DNA from: a virus
IMG/VR virus record: IMGVR_UViG_3300009553_000022
Span: 1 to 64,000 of that record
Direction: 5' to 3' (one strand)
Length of the DNA stretch: 64,000 bases
This document shows, one piece after another, positions 26,507 to 33,892 of the stretch. Every line of letters begins with the position of its first letter. Position 1 is the first letter of the stretch. The notes beneath the pieces were generated by a model. It did no database searches. It was not told the DNA's origin and saw nothing but the letters and a program-made list of their open reading frames with translations. A program made the position numbers and the translations under genes.

Positions 26507-26752
26507 GTTTTGAGAACTTAGGGCACCCTTGAACTAGCCGGCCTGAACTTAGATCCTGGGGTTTTGCCGAAAAGAGTAGGCAAAAACAGAGAAGGGCCGC
26601 CGGGGTAAAAACCGCTTGATCTCCTTGTCAGACGTGGTTTACTACGGCCTGACAGTGTACCGAGTCACACTTTAAACATAATTCTGCGACCCGCGCAATA
26701 GCCCCGAAAACCGCTTAATTTTAACCGTAACTTGCCGATTGAACTAGCGTAT
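26507..26752 (+). promoter_or_regulatory. Intergenic region between divergent operons
   Basis: 246 bases without a gene, AT-richer than its surroundings. It holds the upstream side of sigma-54 promoter d and, toward the integrase side, TGTCAGACG (26627-26635) and CTGACAGTG (26651-26659), members of the TGTCWRAC family. CTGACA followed after 17 bases by TTAAAC is a weak candidate promoter for the integrase operon. No strong -10 is visible. Confidence 0.35.
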
Positions 26753-27001
26753 ATGAGCCACCAACATACATGGGTCCTGGCGGTCCTGGAAGAGGGCCGC
26801 GTCAGCCAACACATCGAAATCCGGTCGTTCCCGTCCCGCCGCGAGGCGCTTCTCGCCCTGGGCAGTTACGGCGAGGCCTGGCCCGGAGAGTCGCAGCAAC
26901 GGTTCCTAGACGCCGTAAACGGCGATCAACTGGACGTTGCCGAAGTCGTCGCGGGGAACAACTTCACTCTGACCTGGACAATCAAATCGACCGCCCTATG
27001 A
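26753..27001 (+). CDS. Small protein upstream of the integrase
   Basis: 82 aa from ATG 26753 (MSHQHTWVLAVLEEGRVSQH...). It overlaps the integrase start as ATGA, so they form one operon. There is no obvious excisionase HTH; the fold looks alpha/beta. It could be an integration accessory factor, but nothing in the sequence shows that. Confidence 0.6.
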   Translation: MSHQHTWVLAVLEEGRVSQHIEIRSFPSRREALLALGSYGEAWPGESQQRFLDAVNGDQLDVAEVVAGNNFTLTWTIKSTAL

Positions 27002-28143
27002 GCAGCCGATGGGAAACAACCAAAGTGCCGGGCATCCGCCGCGACAAAGCGACTGGGATGCTTTACCTGAACAAGAGCGTCAACGGTCGAGTCTACGGCG
27101 AGAGCCTGAAGACGACGGACCTCGCGGTCGCGAAGCAGAAGTTTTTCGCACGCCTCGCGGAGCTGGCAAGCGAGCCCCGCCCGATAGCCCCGAAGCCCGA
27201 GCGGTATTCCCTGGGTGAGATCCTCGACACTTACGCCGCCCGGCTCGACGCGGAGCACGGCTCCCTCGACCCGAAAACCATCAAGCGGAAGAAGTGGACG
27301 CTGTCGACGATCGTCTCGACCTGGGGCGAAGTGCCGGTCCTCAAGACCCGCGGCGTCGGTAGCTTCCGCAGTCTCCCCGCGAAGCGCGTCAGCTATGACG
27401 ACCTCCTGGCGTGGCGGAAGCATTTCATCGACCCGAAGGGCGGCAACTTCAAGCCGTCGTATTTCAACCTCGTCCGCGATGTCCTCGAAGAGGTGTTTGA
27501 CCTGGCTGTCGAGTTCGGGCAGATCCGCGAGAATCCCGTTTGTCGTCTCAGCGTCGCAGCGGTGCCCCGCGCGCATTACGTCCTGCCGACTGGTGAACAG
27601 TGGGCGGCGATGCTGGCCAAGATCGACACGGCGACCGAGGTCGGTCAGAACTGCCGCGACTTGCTCGAAGGGCTGTCGTTGACGGGACTGCGGATCAGCG
27701 AGGCGTATGCTCTGCGCGTCGAGATGGTTGACCTGGAAGCCCGCGAGGTTCGCTTGCCGGCCGCGATTGTCAAAGGCCGTAACGGGCGAAGGAACGGACG
27801 GACGATCGATCTTATTCCCGAAGCTCACGCACTCATGACGCGGCTTGTCGCGACCGCTGGCCCGGACGGGCTGATCTTCAAAGCCGAGGGACGACGCACA
27901 TTGACGCGCATCTGCAAGGAAGCTGGCTGGACAGCGAAATTTACTCTCCACTCGTGCCGACATTTCTTCGCGACGCGGATGCTTGAATCGGGCGTGCCGG
28001 TACAGACCGTTGCGGAATGGATGGGACATCAGGACGGCGGCACGCTGCTACTGAAGACCTACACGCATCTTTGCCGGCGGCATGGGAAGGCGGCTGCGGC
28101 GAAGGTTACGATTTTCCCGGGCGAGAAGAAGGACGCAGTCTAA
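26998..28143 (+). CDS. Tyrosine-family integrase
   Basis: 381 aa from ATG 26998. The N-terminal arm/core-binding part (to ~residue 180) includes NKSVNGRVYGESL. The catalytic domain carries TGLRISEA (Arg), VKGRNGRRNG (Lys region), LHSCRHFFATRM (His-x-x-Arg), MGHQDG (His) and TYTHL (Tyr nucleophile). All expected catalytic residues are present. It should insert and excise the phage at an attachment site, so the phage is temperate. The attP is expected nearby but not identified. Confidence 0.92.
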   Translation: MSSRWETTKVPGIRRDKATGMLYLNKSVNGRVYGESLKTTDLAVAKQKFFARLAELASEPRPIAPKPERYSLGEILDTYAARLDAEHGSLDPKTIKRKKWTLSTIVSTWGEVPVLKTRGVGSFRSLPAKRVSYDDLLAWRKHFIDPKGGNFKPSYFNLVRDVLEEVFDLAVEFGQIRENPVCRLSVAAVPRAHYVLPTGEQWAAMLAKIDTATEVGQNCRDLLEGLSLTGLRISEAYALRVEMVDLEAREVRLPAAIVKGRNGRRNGRTIDLIPEAHALMTRLVATAGPDGLIFKAEGRRTLTRICKEAGWTAKFTLHSCRHFFATRMLESGVPVQTVAEWMGHQDGGTLLLKTYTHLCRRHGKAAAAKVTIFPGEKKDAV

Positions 28144-28339
28144 ACGCAAAGGTGCAGATCGCCGAGCAGTGGTCTGTCAACACGCTTAACTGTTCGGCAA
28201 CTGGAACAGATCCCGCAGCGTTTCCCGTTACGGTCTAGCAGCGCGCCTGCCGCCATACGTTCAAGCTCTTCAGGGTTTCAAGTTCCGTCGTGGTAAAACC
28301 CGCCCGCGTCGTTTAGTGTGGTAGACGGTCATTTCGCTT
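28144..28339. other. Noncoding region after the integrase; possible attP location
   Basis: 196 bases without a convincing gene between the converging integrase and regulatory operon. It contains a perfect 6-bp inverted repeat, CTGTTC/GAACAG with an 8-base loop (28190-28209), and no U-rich tract after it. Position next to the integrase makes it a plausible attP or terminator region, but no core sequence can be proven from this window. Confidence 0.3.
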
Positions 28340-28561
28340 TTACGCGGGGTTCGAGTATCGGCCCAGGTCAATCTCCACGCGTTCGCGGACAGTGTCGCAA
28401 TCCTTGTAAATTGCGGGGATCGACACGGTCATGCGAACATCCTCGCCGCACTCTGGCCAACCAGGGTAGTGGTCCTCGGCCGAAAGCGTCGCGTCCCACT
28501 TCTTTAGCAGTGCGGCCAGTTCGGCCCGGAATTCGATTTCAACTTGCTGTGATGTCTGCAT
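28340..28561 (-). CDS. Small acidic phage protein
   Basis: 73 aa (MQTSQQVEIEFRAELAALL...). Motifs LSAEDHYPGWPECGEDVRM and RVEIDLGRY resemble a small protein type found in phages, function unknown. It overlaps the next gene upstream by 23 bases and is the last gene of the activator operon. Confidence 0.65.
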   Translation of the reverse strand: MQTSQQVEIEFRAELAALLKKWDATLSAEDHYPGWPECGEDVRMTVSIPAIYKDCDTVRERVEIDLGRYSNPA

Positions 28562-28898
28562 ATTTCTGAACGTCCTTCTTCCGCACTAAATACGGCCGGA
28601 ATGGCTTCAACGAAGCGGTGCAGACTAGGCACTCCTCCCGTCGGCCTGTGGCTGAACCCTGTTCGTATTCTGGCGGCCCATCAAGAGAGCGGTGCTCCCG
28701 GCCCCTTCGGAATTTGTAATTGTCGACGATCGCCATTCTCAAGCCGATCACGTACCCGGTGCCGGACTCGCACAGCGGCGTCGGCGAAGCCTGCCGGACA
28801 CACCCCTGGCCGTGAACGTAGTCACTCAAAAAGCGTTCGGAGCAAGTCATGCCGTAGGCCGGCCCGTGTTCGATTTTCTGGCCAATGAAATAGTTCAA
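28539..28898 (-). CDS. Unknown protein downstream of the sigma-54 activator
   Basis: 119 aa (MNYFIGQKIEHGPAYG...). Cys-containing motifs (MTCSERFLSDYVHGQGC and EECLVC) could bind a metal. It starts in an ATGA overlap with the activator gene, so it is co-translated with it. No family recognised. Confidence 0.6.
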   Translation of the reverse strand: MNYFIGQKIEHGPAYGMTCSERFLSDYVHGQGCVRQASPTPLCESGTGYVIGLRMAIVDNYKFRRGREHRSLDGPPEYEQGSATGRREECLVCTASLKPFRPYLVRKKDVQKYADITAS

Positions 28899-29782
28899 GC
28901 TACCTCCTTCAACGTAATCCCAAGAGCTGCCAGCTTCGCACGGCCCCCATCCCGGTTGACGCCCAGGGCCTCACTAAACTGCGTGACGTTCCCAGCCTCA
29001 GCCCAGACAGCCCGCAAGGCGGCCTCGTCGAGGCATGCGTCCGGTATGGTTCCCAGGAGCAGCAACCGCGACAGCCAGCCGAACAGCTCCCGACAGTTCC
29101 CTGTCCAGGGCCGCGTCTGCAGGTCGAGCAATATCTCCGGCGAGAGCACGGGAACCGGAAGCTTATGCCTCTTCGCTTCGGCTGCGAGGAACTGGGCCGC
29201 GAGGGCTCCCAGGTCTTCCGGCCGTTCCCGCAATGGTGGAATCTCCAGGGTGAAGGCGGCGAGGCGATGATAGAGGTCGGCGCGGAGCTTGCCGGACTTG
29301 ATTGTGGCGGCTGGGTCGACATTCATCGCCGCGACGATCCGCACGTCGACAAATTCGTCTCGGTCGCTGCCCAGGGAGCGCACCCGACTATCCTGGAGGG
29401 TCCGCAAGAGCTTCGACTGCGCCTGAGCCGGCATCTCCGACAGCTCGTCGAGGAACAGCGTCCCGCCAGATGCCGCGCGGAACAGGCCCAGCCGCGACGT
29501 TACAGAGCCCGTATACGCGCCCCGCTGCGCGCCGAACAGCTCGCTTTCAATTAAATCGGCAGGAAGCGCCGCACAGTTCAGCGAAACCTTCGGCCCCGCG
29601 GCGCGGGGGCTATTGCCGTGGATCAGGTTCGCGAAGACCTCCTTGCCCGTCCCCGTCTCACCCAGGACGAGAACAGGGACATCAAATTTAGCGAGATGCA
29701 CAGCCTTACGGGCAAGTGCCTGAATGGCCGGACTAGCAAAGATAGGGACCAAGCGAGTTTCATAAAGGTGCCGTCCTGGCAA
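28895..29782 (-). CDS. Minimal sigma-54 activator (bEBP, PspF-like)
   Basis: 295 aa: an AAA+ domain and a DNA-binding domain with no N-terminal receiver, GAF or PAS domain. Walker A is GETGTGKE (41-48). The sigma-54 contact loop is GAYTGS (88-93) where GAFTGA is canonical; the essential Thr is kept. Walker B is GGTLFLDE (106-113), the arginine-finger region LRADLYHRL (166-174), and sensor II NCREL (229-233). The C-terminus is a Fis-type helix-turn-helix (NVTQFSEALGVNRD, 265-278). Such proteins hydrolyse ATP to open promoters bound by RpoN polymerase. The TTG start at 29782 is uncertain. The gene is second in an operon with a sigma-70-type promoter, while at least eight sigma-54-type sites lie elsewhere in the window. 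Confidence 0.92.
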   Translation of the reverse strand: MPGRHLYETRLVPIFASPAIQALARKAVHLAKFDVPVLVLGETGTGKEVFANLIHGNSPRAAGPKVSLNCAALPADLIESELFGAQRGAYTGSVTSRLGLFRAASGGTLFLDELSEMPAQAQSKLLRTLQDSRVRSLGSDRDEFVDVRIVAAMNVDPAATIKSGKLRADLYHRLAAFTLEIPPLRERPEDLGALAAQFLAAEAKRHKLPVPVLSPEILLDLQTRPWTGNCRELFGWLSRLLLLGTIPDACLDEAALRAVWAEAGNVTQFSEALGVNRDGGRAKLAALGITLKEVA

Positions 29783-29791
29783 GGTTGATGG

Positions 29792-29956
29792 TTAAAGGAC
29801 GACCTGCTCGCGGACCCGAACGCCGTGGCGCCGCAGGCTCTCCGACAGTTGGCTGGCGAAGGCATCGGCGTCCTGCCGGGTGTAAAACGTGCCACACTCC
29901 CCCCAACCGTCCCACCGGCCAGGGCCTATTTTAGTCTCAACAACGTATTGCTTCAT
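29792..29956 (-). CDS. Small protein leading the activator operon
   Basis: 54 aa from ATG 29956 (MKQYVVETKIGPGRWDGWGE...). A TFYTRQDADAFASQL segment suggests a small alpha/beta fold. It is the first gene after the minus-strand promoter, 9 bases before the activator TTG. Longer in-frame starts would read through the promoter region. Role unknown. Confidence 0.6.
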   Translation of the reverse strand: MKQYVVETKIGPGRWDGWGECGTFYTRQDADAFASQLSESLRRHGVRVREQVVL

Positions 29957-29963
29957 GCATGAC

Positions 29964-29991
29964 ACGGTAGCACCATGCACTACGTTGTCAA
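29964..29991 (-). promoter_or_regulatory. Sigma-70-type promoter of the activator operon
   Basis: Minus strand TTGACA (29991-29986), 16-bp spacer, TACCGT (29969-29964). The -10 is weak. Predicted +1 is within a few bases of ATG 29956. The -35 box overlaps the operator-like CGTTGTCAAACG (29983-29994). This would let the activator be made before any sigma-54 transcription. Confidence 0.5.
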
Positions 29992-30014
29992 ACGCACGAA
30001 CACAAAACAATACA

Positions 30015-30043
30015 TTGACAACTCCCGTGGGCAGCCGATAAAC
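30015..30043 (+). promoter_or_regulatory. Sigma-70-type promoter of the ribbon-helix-helix gene
   Basis: TTGACA (30015-30020), then GATAAA at 16 bp or ATAAAC at 17 bp. The predicted +1 is about 30049 and the ATG is at 30051, so the message is leaderless or nearly so. The promoter is divergent from the activator operon, with the operator-like site in between. Confidence 0.55.
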
Positions 30044-30050
30044 CTGTGGT

Positions 30051-30353
30051 ATGAAAAGCAGCGTACGACAAAAGCCTGACCAAAAAATAGATCGGACGAG
30101 ACCCGAGCAGTTCGCGGTGCGAATCACGGACAACCTGCGGTCGCGTGTCGAGGCCGTCGCCGCAGCCTTATCCAACGAAGCGCAAACGACTACCATATCC
30201 GACGTTGCCCGACGCTGTCTAGTCGGGCATTTGCCGGTGCTGGAGCGTGAACTCGGGCTTGTTGAAAACCGGCCGCAGTCGGCGGAAACGGATACAACGC
30301 AGTGGGTCGCGGAAGCGAAAAAGCGCGCAACTAAAGCCAATGCCAAAGTCTAA
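30051..30353 (+). CDS. Ribbon-helix-helix DNA-binding protein, candidate repressor
   Basis: 100 aa. A basic N-terminal arm (~20 aa) leads to a strand EQFAVRITDN and two helices (NLRSRVEAVAAALSNEAQ and TTISDVARRCLVGHLP) in the Arc/CopG/MetJ arrangement. Such dimers bind short, often tandem, sequences with about one-turn spacing. It is transcribed away from the activator operon, and the shared intergenic region holds TGTCAAAC-type sites also found at most phage promoters. This makes it the best candidate for the regulator that reads those sites; that link is inference. Confidence 0.7.
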   Translation: MKSSVRQKPDQKIDRTRPEQFAVRITDNLRSRVEAVAAALSNEAQTTTISDVARRCLVGHLPVLERELGLVENRPQSAETDTTQWVAEAKKRATKANAKV

Positions 30354-30373
30354 CGGGTGGGACAAAAGTAGAA

Positions 30374-30401
30374 TTGCAGAGGCACCGCGGGACGGTATGG
30401 A
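30374..30401 (+). promoter_or_regulatory. Weak sigma-70-type promoter of the PAS gene
   Basis: TTGCAG (30374-30379), 16-bp spacer, TATGGA (30396-30401). The predicted +1 is about 30408, two bases before ATG 30410, the same leaderless geometry seen at other operons. It has no obvious TGTCWRAC site. Confidence 0.4.
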
Positions 30402-30409
30402 TACGGTGC

Positions 30410-30775
30410 ATGCAGATAATCGGCAACCAGTTTGAACTTTTTTGGGTGAGCGACTCGGACGGATCCGGCTGGACCCTTAGCCGGGCGCTACAAACGCACC
30501 TCGGGCTGTCGCATGTCAGCTCGTACGAGGATGTGCTGGCCGCGGTGCATCCCAGGGACCAGCGGCGCGTCCGGCAGCAACTCGAATCGGCCCGCAGCGC
30601 ACGGGACGGCATTACGCTGAAGTTCAAGGTTTGGCTGCCAAGCAACCAGGTTTTTGCCCAGGCGAGGCTAGTCGGCTGGCCGCGGTTCATAAACGGGAAT
30701 ACCTTCCTGGGCCACATCGGTTTTTGGCGTATCAAACTCCCATCGGCCCCGCCCGATATCGGAGATCTCAACTAA
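30410..30775 (+). CDS. Stand-alone PAS-domain protein
   Basis: 121 aa from ATG 30410. The pattern FELFWVSDSDGSGWTLS, HLGLSHVSSYEDVLAAVHPRD and GHIGFWRI follows the PAS fold-3 order, including the HPxD motif that precedes the long helix. There is no kinase or output domain and no signal peptide. A solo PAS protein is unusual in a phage. Here it lies near a sigma-54 activator that lacks the PAS or receiver domain usual in the cellular family, so it might sense a host signal for it. The partnership is inferred from position only. Confidence 0.7.
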   Translation: MQIIGNQFELFWVSDSDGSGWTLSRALQTHLGLSHVSSYEDVLAAVHPRDQRRVRQQLESARSARDGITLKFKVWLPSNQVFAQARLVGWPRFINGNTFLGHIGFWRIKLPSAPPDIGDLN

Positions 30776-30820
30776 ATTGCCTTGCGCTGCACAGCTTTGT
30801 ATCATCTTGTCAAACACAGT

Positions 30821-30849
30821 TTGACAACGTCGCACGCATGAACTATTCT
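30821..30849 (+). promoter_or_regulatory. Sigma-70-type promoter of the DUF932 gene
   Basis: TTGACA (30821-30826), 17 bp, TATTCT (30844-30849). The -35 lies in a perfect inverted repeat TTGTCAAAC-ACA-GTTTGACAA (30807-30827), the best single palindrome of the operator family. A purine-rich AGGAAAA stretch lies before ATG 30873, so this message does have a leader of about 16 bases. Confidence 0.7.
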
Positions 30850-30872
30850 CCGGGCGTCAGGAAAACAAAATT

Positions 30873-31688
30873 ATGCAAACACTGAACGTCAAGAGCCGAA
30901 CAATTCTCAGCAATGAAGACCTCAATCGCATCGCTCCCAGCATCTTCGCGGAGCACGCGGCTTCCCACCTCACCGAACGTTACGCGTTCTTCCCCACGTC
31001 CCGCGTCGTCGACGCTATGCGCGGCGCAGGATGGAACCCCGTAGCCGCCCAAGAGATGCGCGCCCGTAAGGAAGAACGCCGCGGCTTCCAGACCCACGTC
31101 GTCCGCTTCCAGAAGGCCATTCACACGCTCGCGGTGGGCGACAGCGTCTTCGAGCTGATCCTGAAAAACGCGCATGATGGCGGCTGCTCCTGGCAGATGC
31201 ACGCCGGTCTCTACCGCGCGACCTGTGCCAACGGCATGGTCGTCTCCGAAGGCGTCTCGCAGCAGGCCAACATCCGGCACAGCGGGCGGGAAATCGACGA
31301 GATCATCAGCAACAGCTTCAGCATCGCTGAACGCCTGCCCCTCATGGCCGAGCACGTTGGCAAATTCAGCAGCCGACTCCTCACCGACACCGAAGCTCGC
31401 ACCTTCGCGGCGGGTGCCCTGGCCCTTCGCTACGAGGCCAACGAGGCGCCGATCAAGGCCGAGGCCCTCTTGACCGCCCGCCGGGCTGGCGACGTCGGAA
31501 ACGACCTCTGGCGCACGTTCAACCGCGTTCAGGAAAACCTGATGCGCGGCAAGCAACGCGGGTACAAGATTACGGCCGCCAGCCGGGGCTTTCTGCGCAA
31601 GGTCAGCACCCGCCCGGTCACCGCGATCAACGAAGATCTGCGTATCAATAAGGAACTTTGGAGCCTCGCCGAGAGCTTCTCGGCATAA
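30873..31688 (+). CDS. DUF932 phage/plasmid protein
   Basis: 271 aa. The motif order matches the DUF932 family found on phages and plasmids: RYAFFPTSRVVDAMRGAGW, VRFQKAIHTLAVGDSVFEL, HAGLYRATCANGMVV. It is related in name only to antirestriction-type loci; the biochemical function is unknown. It is a single-gene transcription unit, with its own promoter and a strong terminator directly after it, so it is probably made early and in quantity. Confidence 0.85.
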   Translation: MQTLNVKSRTILSNEDLNRIAPSIFAEHAASHLTERYAFFPTSRVVDAMRGAGWNPVAAQEMRARKEERRGFQTHVVRFQKAIHTLAVGDSVFELILKNAHDGGCSWQMHAGLYRATCANGMVVSEGVSQQANIRHSGREIDEIISNSFSIAERLPLMAEHVGKFSSRLLTDTEARTFAAGALALRYEANEAPIKAEALLTARRAGDVGNDLWRTFNRVQENLMRGKQRGYKITAASRGFLRKVSTRPVTAINEDLRINKELWSLAESFSA

Positions 31689-31758
31689 TTTACTCACGGG
31701 CGGCTGGCCCTGTGCAATCCTCCCAATTCAGCCCGCCCCAAATAGCCCACCTCAAAAC

Positions 31759-31790
31759 AAGGCCCTGCACCCACAGGGCCTTTTCTTTTT
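31759..31790 (+). terminator. Rho-independent terminator after DUF932
   Basis: A perfect 9-bp stem AAGGCCCTG/CAGGGCCTT with a 6-base loop (CACCCA) is followed by TTCTTTTT. It is the clearest intrinsic terminator in the window. It insulates DUF932 from the next promoter, which starts about 20 bases later. Confidence 0.9.
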
Positions 31791-31812
31791 GTCAAATTGT
31801 GTCTGACAGAGT

Positions 31813-31841
31813 TTGACAAAGTAACCTAAGCGGATTAGGAT
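31813..31841 (+). promoter_or_regulatory. Sigma-70-type promoter of the PAPS-reductase/methylase operon
   Basis: TTGACA (31813-31818), 17 bp, TAGGAT (31836-31841). The predicted +1 is 31848, the A of the ATG: a leaderless message. Three operator-like units lie in a row: TTTGTCAAA (31788-31796), TGTCTGACA (31800-31808) and TTTGACAAA (31812-31820). Confidence 0.75.
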
Positions 31842-31847
31842 ACCGGC

Positions 31848-32648
31848 ATGGGAACGACAACCGAAAAACTCCTCCGCTGGGCCGACTACATCGTGATCAA
31901 CACCTCGGCGGGCAAAGACTCGCAGGCGATGATGGACTACGTTTGCCGCCTCGCATTTTCAGCCGGCATGCTGCACAAGGTCGTCGCCGTCCACGCCGAC
32001 CTGGGCCGCGTCGAATGGAAGGGCACCCGCGAGCTGGCCGAGGAGCACGCCAAGTACTACGGCATTCCGTTCCACGTCGTCCGTCGCGAGAAGGGCGACC
32101 TCCTGGAGCAGGTCGAGGCGCGCGGCATGTGGCCGGACAGCGGCAACCGCTACTGCACCAGCGACCAGAAGCGCGACCAAGTGGCCAAGTTCCACACGCA
32201 GCTTTCCCTCAAACCGGTTGTCCCCGGGCGCCGCGTCCGCATCCTTAACTGCATGGGCTTCCGCAAAGACGAGAGCCCGGCCCGCGCGAAACGCCGCCCT
32301 GTCCAGGCGGACAGCCGCACGACAAACGGCAAGAAGGCCGTGCTGAACTGGCTCCCGATCCACACCTGGAGCGTCGATCTCGTCTGGAGCACGATCCGCG
32401 CCTCCGGCGTCCCCCATCATTACGCCTACGACAAGGGCATGCCCAGGCTGTCCTGCTGCTTCTGCATCTTCGCCCCTAAGGACGCCTTGGTCATCGCAGG
32501 CCGGGAGAACCCGGAGCTTCTCGCGGAGTACGTGCGGGTCGAGGCGAAGATCGGCCACAGCTTCCGAAACAAATTCAAGATCGCGGAGGTCCAGGAGGCG
32601 ATCGCCGCAGGCTACCAACCCAAGAACGTTCAAAACTGGACAATGTAA
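31848..32648 (+). CDS. PAPS-reductase / PP-loop family protein
   Basis: 266 aa. The PP-loop is NTSAGKDSQAMM near residue 20, followed by VAVHADLGRVEWKGT and RYCTSDQKRDQ, the usual PAPS-reductase-family order. A late CCFCIF motif adds paired cysteines. Members activate or reduce sulfur-containing adenylates, and related DndC proteins serve DNA phosphorothioation. No other Dnd gene is seen. It is coupled by TAATG to a C5 methylase, so a joint role in DNA modification or restriction evasion is plausible but unproven. Confidence 0.85.
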   Translation: MGTTTEKLLRWADYIVINTSAGKDSQAMMDYVCRLAFSAGMLHKVVAVHADLGRVEWKGTRELAEEHAKYYGIPFHVVRREKGDLLEQVEARGMWPDSGNRYCTSDQKRDQVAKFHTQLSLKPVVPGRRVRILNCMGFRKDESPARAKRRPVQADSRTTNGKKAVLNWLPIHTWSVDLVWSTIRASGVPHHYAYDKGMPRLSCCFCIFAPKDALVIAGRENPELLAEYVRVEAKIGHSFRNKFKIAEVQEAIAAGYQPKNVQNWTM

Positions 32649-33538
32649 TGAAAGCTGTTGATTTATTCGCGGGCGCTGGCGGGTTCTCCACTGGCGCGAA
32701 GATGGCCGGCGTCGATGTCGTATGGGCGGCGAACCACTGGCGCGCAGCCGTCGACTGTCATGCGGCGAATCACCCCAGCGTCGCGCACATGTGCCAGGAC
32801 CTGCATCAAGCCGACTGGAATCAGGTCCCAGCGCACGACGTCCTGCTGGCGTCTCCGTCCTGCCAGGGGCATGCCAAGGCCCGCGGGAAGGAGCGGCCCC
32901 ACCACGACGCCGCGCGGTCTACCGCCTGGGCCGTCGTCTCCTGCGCCGAGGTTCACCGCCCGGAATTTGTCGTTGTCGAGAATGTCCCCGAGTTTCGGCG
33001 CTGGCTCCTTTACCCGGCGTGGACGCAGGCGATGAACGCCCTGGGCTACTCCACCGCGGAGCACGTTATCAACGCCGCCGACCACGGCGTCCCTCAATCC
33101 CGCGTGCGCCTGTTCGTCGTATGCTCGCGGAGCAAGGCGCCCCTGCAGCTGAAGTTCCAGCCGAAGGCCCACGTCCCGGCTAGCTCGTTCATCACAGCCC
33201 CAGGGACGACTCCCGTCAGCTCGCTGTGCGCCCGTTCCCAGGCCCGCATAGCAAACGGCCGCGCGGAGCACGGCAGCCGGTTTCTCATGGCTTATTTTGG
33301 CACGGAGAAGGGCGGGCGGAGCCTTAACGCACCCCTCGGCACCGTCACCACGCGCGACCGGTACGCCCTGGTCGACGGCGACAACTGCCGGATCCTGACC
33401 GTTGACGAGTACCGGCAGGCAATGGGGTTCCCCGACTACCAGCTGCCGGCCAACAAGAAGCTCGCGAAGCACCTGCTCGGCAACGCGGTTTGTCCGCCTG
33501 TGGCCCGCGATATCCTCCTGCAACTGGCTAAGAACTAG
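32648..33538 (+). CDS. DNA (cytosine-5) methyltransferase
   Basis: 296 aa. C5-methylase motifs in order: DLFAGAGGFSTG (I), SPSCQGH with catalytic Cys (IV; Ser replaces the usual first Pro), VVENV (VI), QSRVRLF (VIII), APLGTVTTRDR (target region) and GNAVCPP (X). All catalytic elements are kept, so activity is expected. It is cotranscribed with the PAPS-reductase-like gene from an early promoter, fitting protection of phage DNA from host restriction. It ends in TAG, so TAG is a normal stop in this genome. Confidence 0.92.
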   Translation: MKAVDLFAGAGGFSTGAKMAGVDVVWAANHWRAAVDCHAANHPSVAHMCQDLHQADWNQVPAHDVLLASPSCQGHAKARGKERPHHDAARSTAWAVVSCAEVHRPEFVVVENVPEFRRWLLYPAWTQAMNALGYSTAEHVINAADHGVPQSRVRLFVVCSRSKAPLQLKFQPKAHVPASSFITAPGTTPVSSLCARSQARIANGRAEHGSRFLMAYFGTEKGGRSLNAPLGTVTTRDRYALVDGDNCRILTVDEYRQAMGFPDYQLPANKKLAKHLLGNAVCPPVARDILLQLAKN

Positions 33539-33577
33539 GCCTTTGTGAGACACGGTAAAATAATGTCAGACAACGTT

Positions 33578-33606
33578 TGACAACGTAACCGAACCGGCTT
33601 AGGATA
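33578..33606 (+). promoter_or_regulatory. Sigma-70-type promoter of the long early operon
   Basis: TTGACA (33578-33583), 17 bp, TAGGAT (33601-33606), nearly the same as the promoter at 31813. The predicted +1 is about 33613 and the ATG is at 33615. TGTCAGACA (33565-33573) and GTTTGACAA (33576-33584) form the operator-like pair. Confidence 0.75.
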
Positions 33607-33614
33607 GCGACGCA

Positions 33615-33884
33615 ATGAGCAAGAAACTCTGGACCGGAAAGACCGCGAGACAAGAACTGTTCAGCTTCGTGCAGATACGCGCTGCGGCGAGCGACTGGGA
33701 CATAAACGACGCCTTCGAGAGTGTCCTAGACGGCGCGGAAGGCTGCCCAGACGGGTCGCTGAAACGCGAGATGCTGCGTTACTGGGAAGGCCTCGACTGG
33801 CGCGCCCAGGGGCGTCTCATCAGCGAAATTCGAGCCGCCGTACGCCGTGGCGACCGCCTCGCGGGCCTTAAAATCCAACGCTAA
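33615..33884 (+). CDS. Early-region protein, unknown
   Basis: 89 aa (MSKKLWTGKTARQELFSFVQ...). Predicted mostly helical, with charged residues and no cysteine pairs or membrane segment beyond a single CPDG. First gene of the long early operon and started at the predicted transcription start. No family recognised; host-takeover function is possible from position. Confidence 0.7.
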   Translation: MSKKLWTGKTARQELFSFVQIRAAASDWDINDAFESVLDGAEGCPDGSLKREMLRYWEGLDWRAQGRLISEIRAAVRRGDRLAGLKIQR

Positions 33885-33892
33885 CAAACAAG

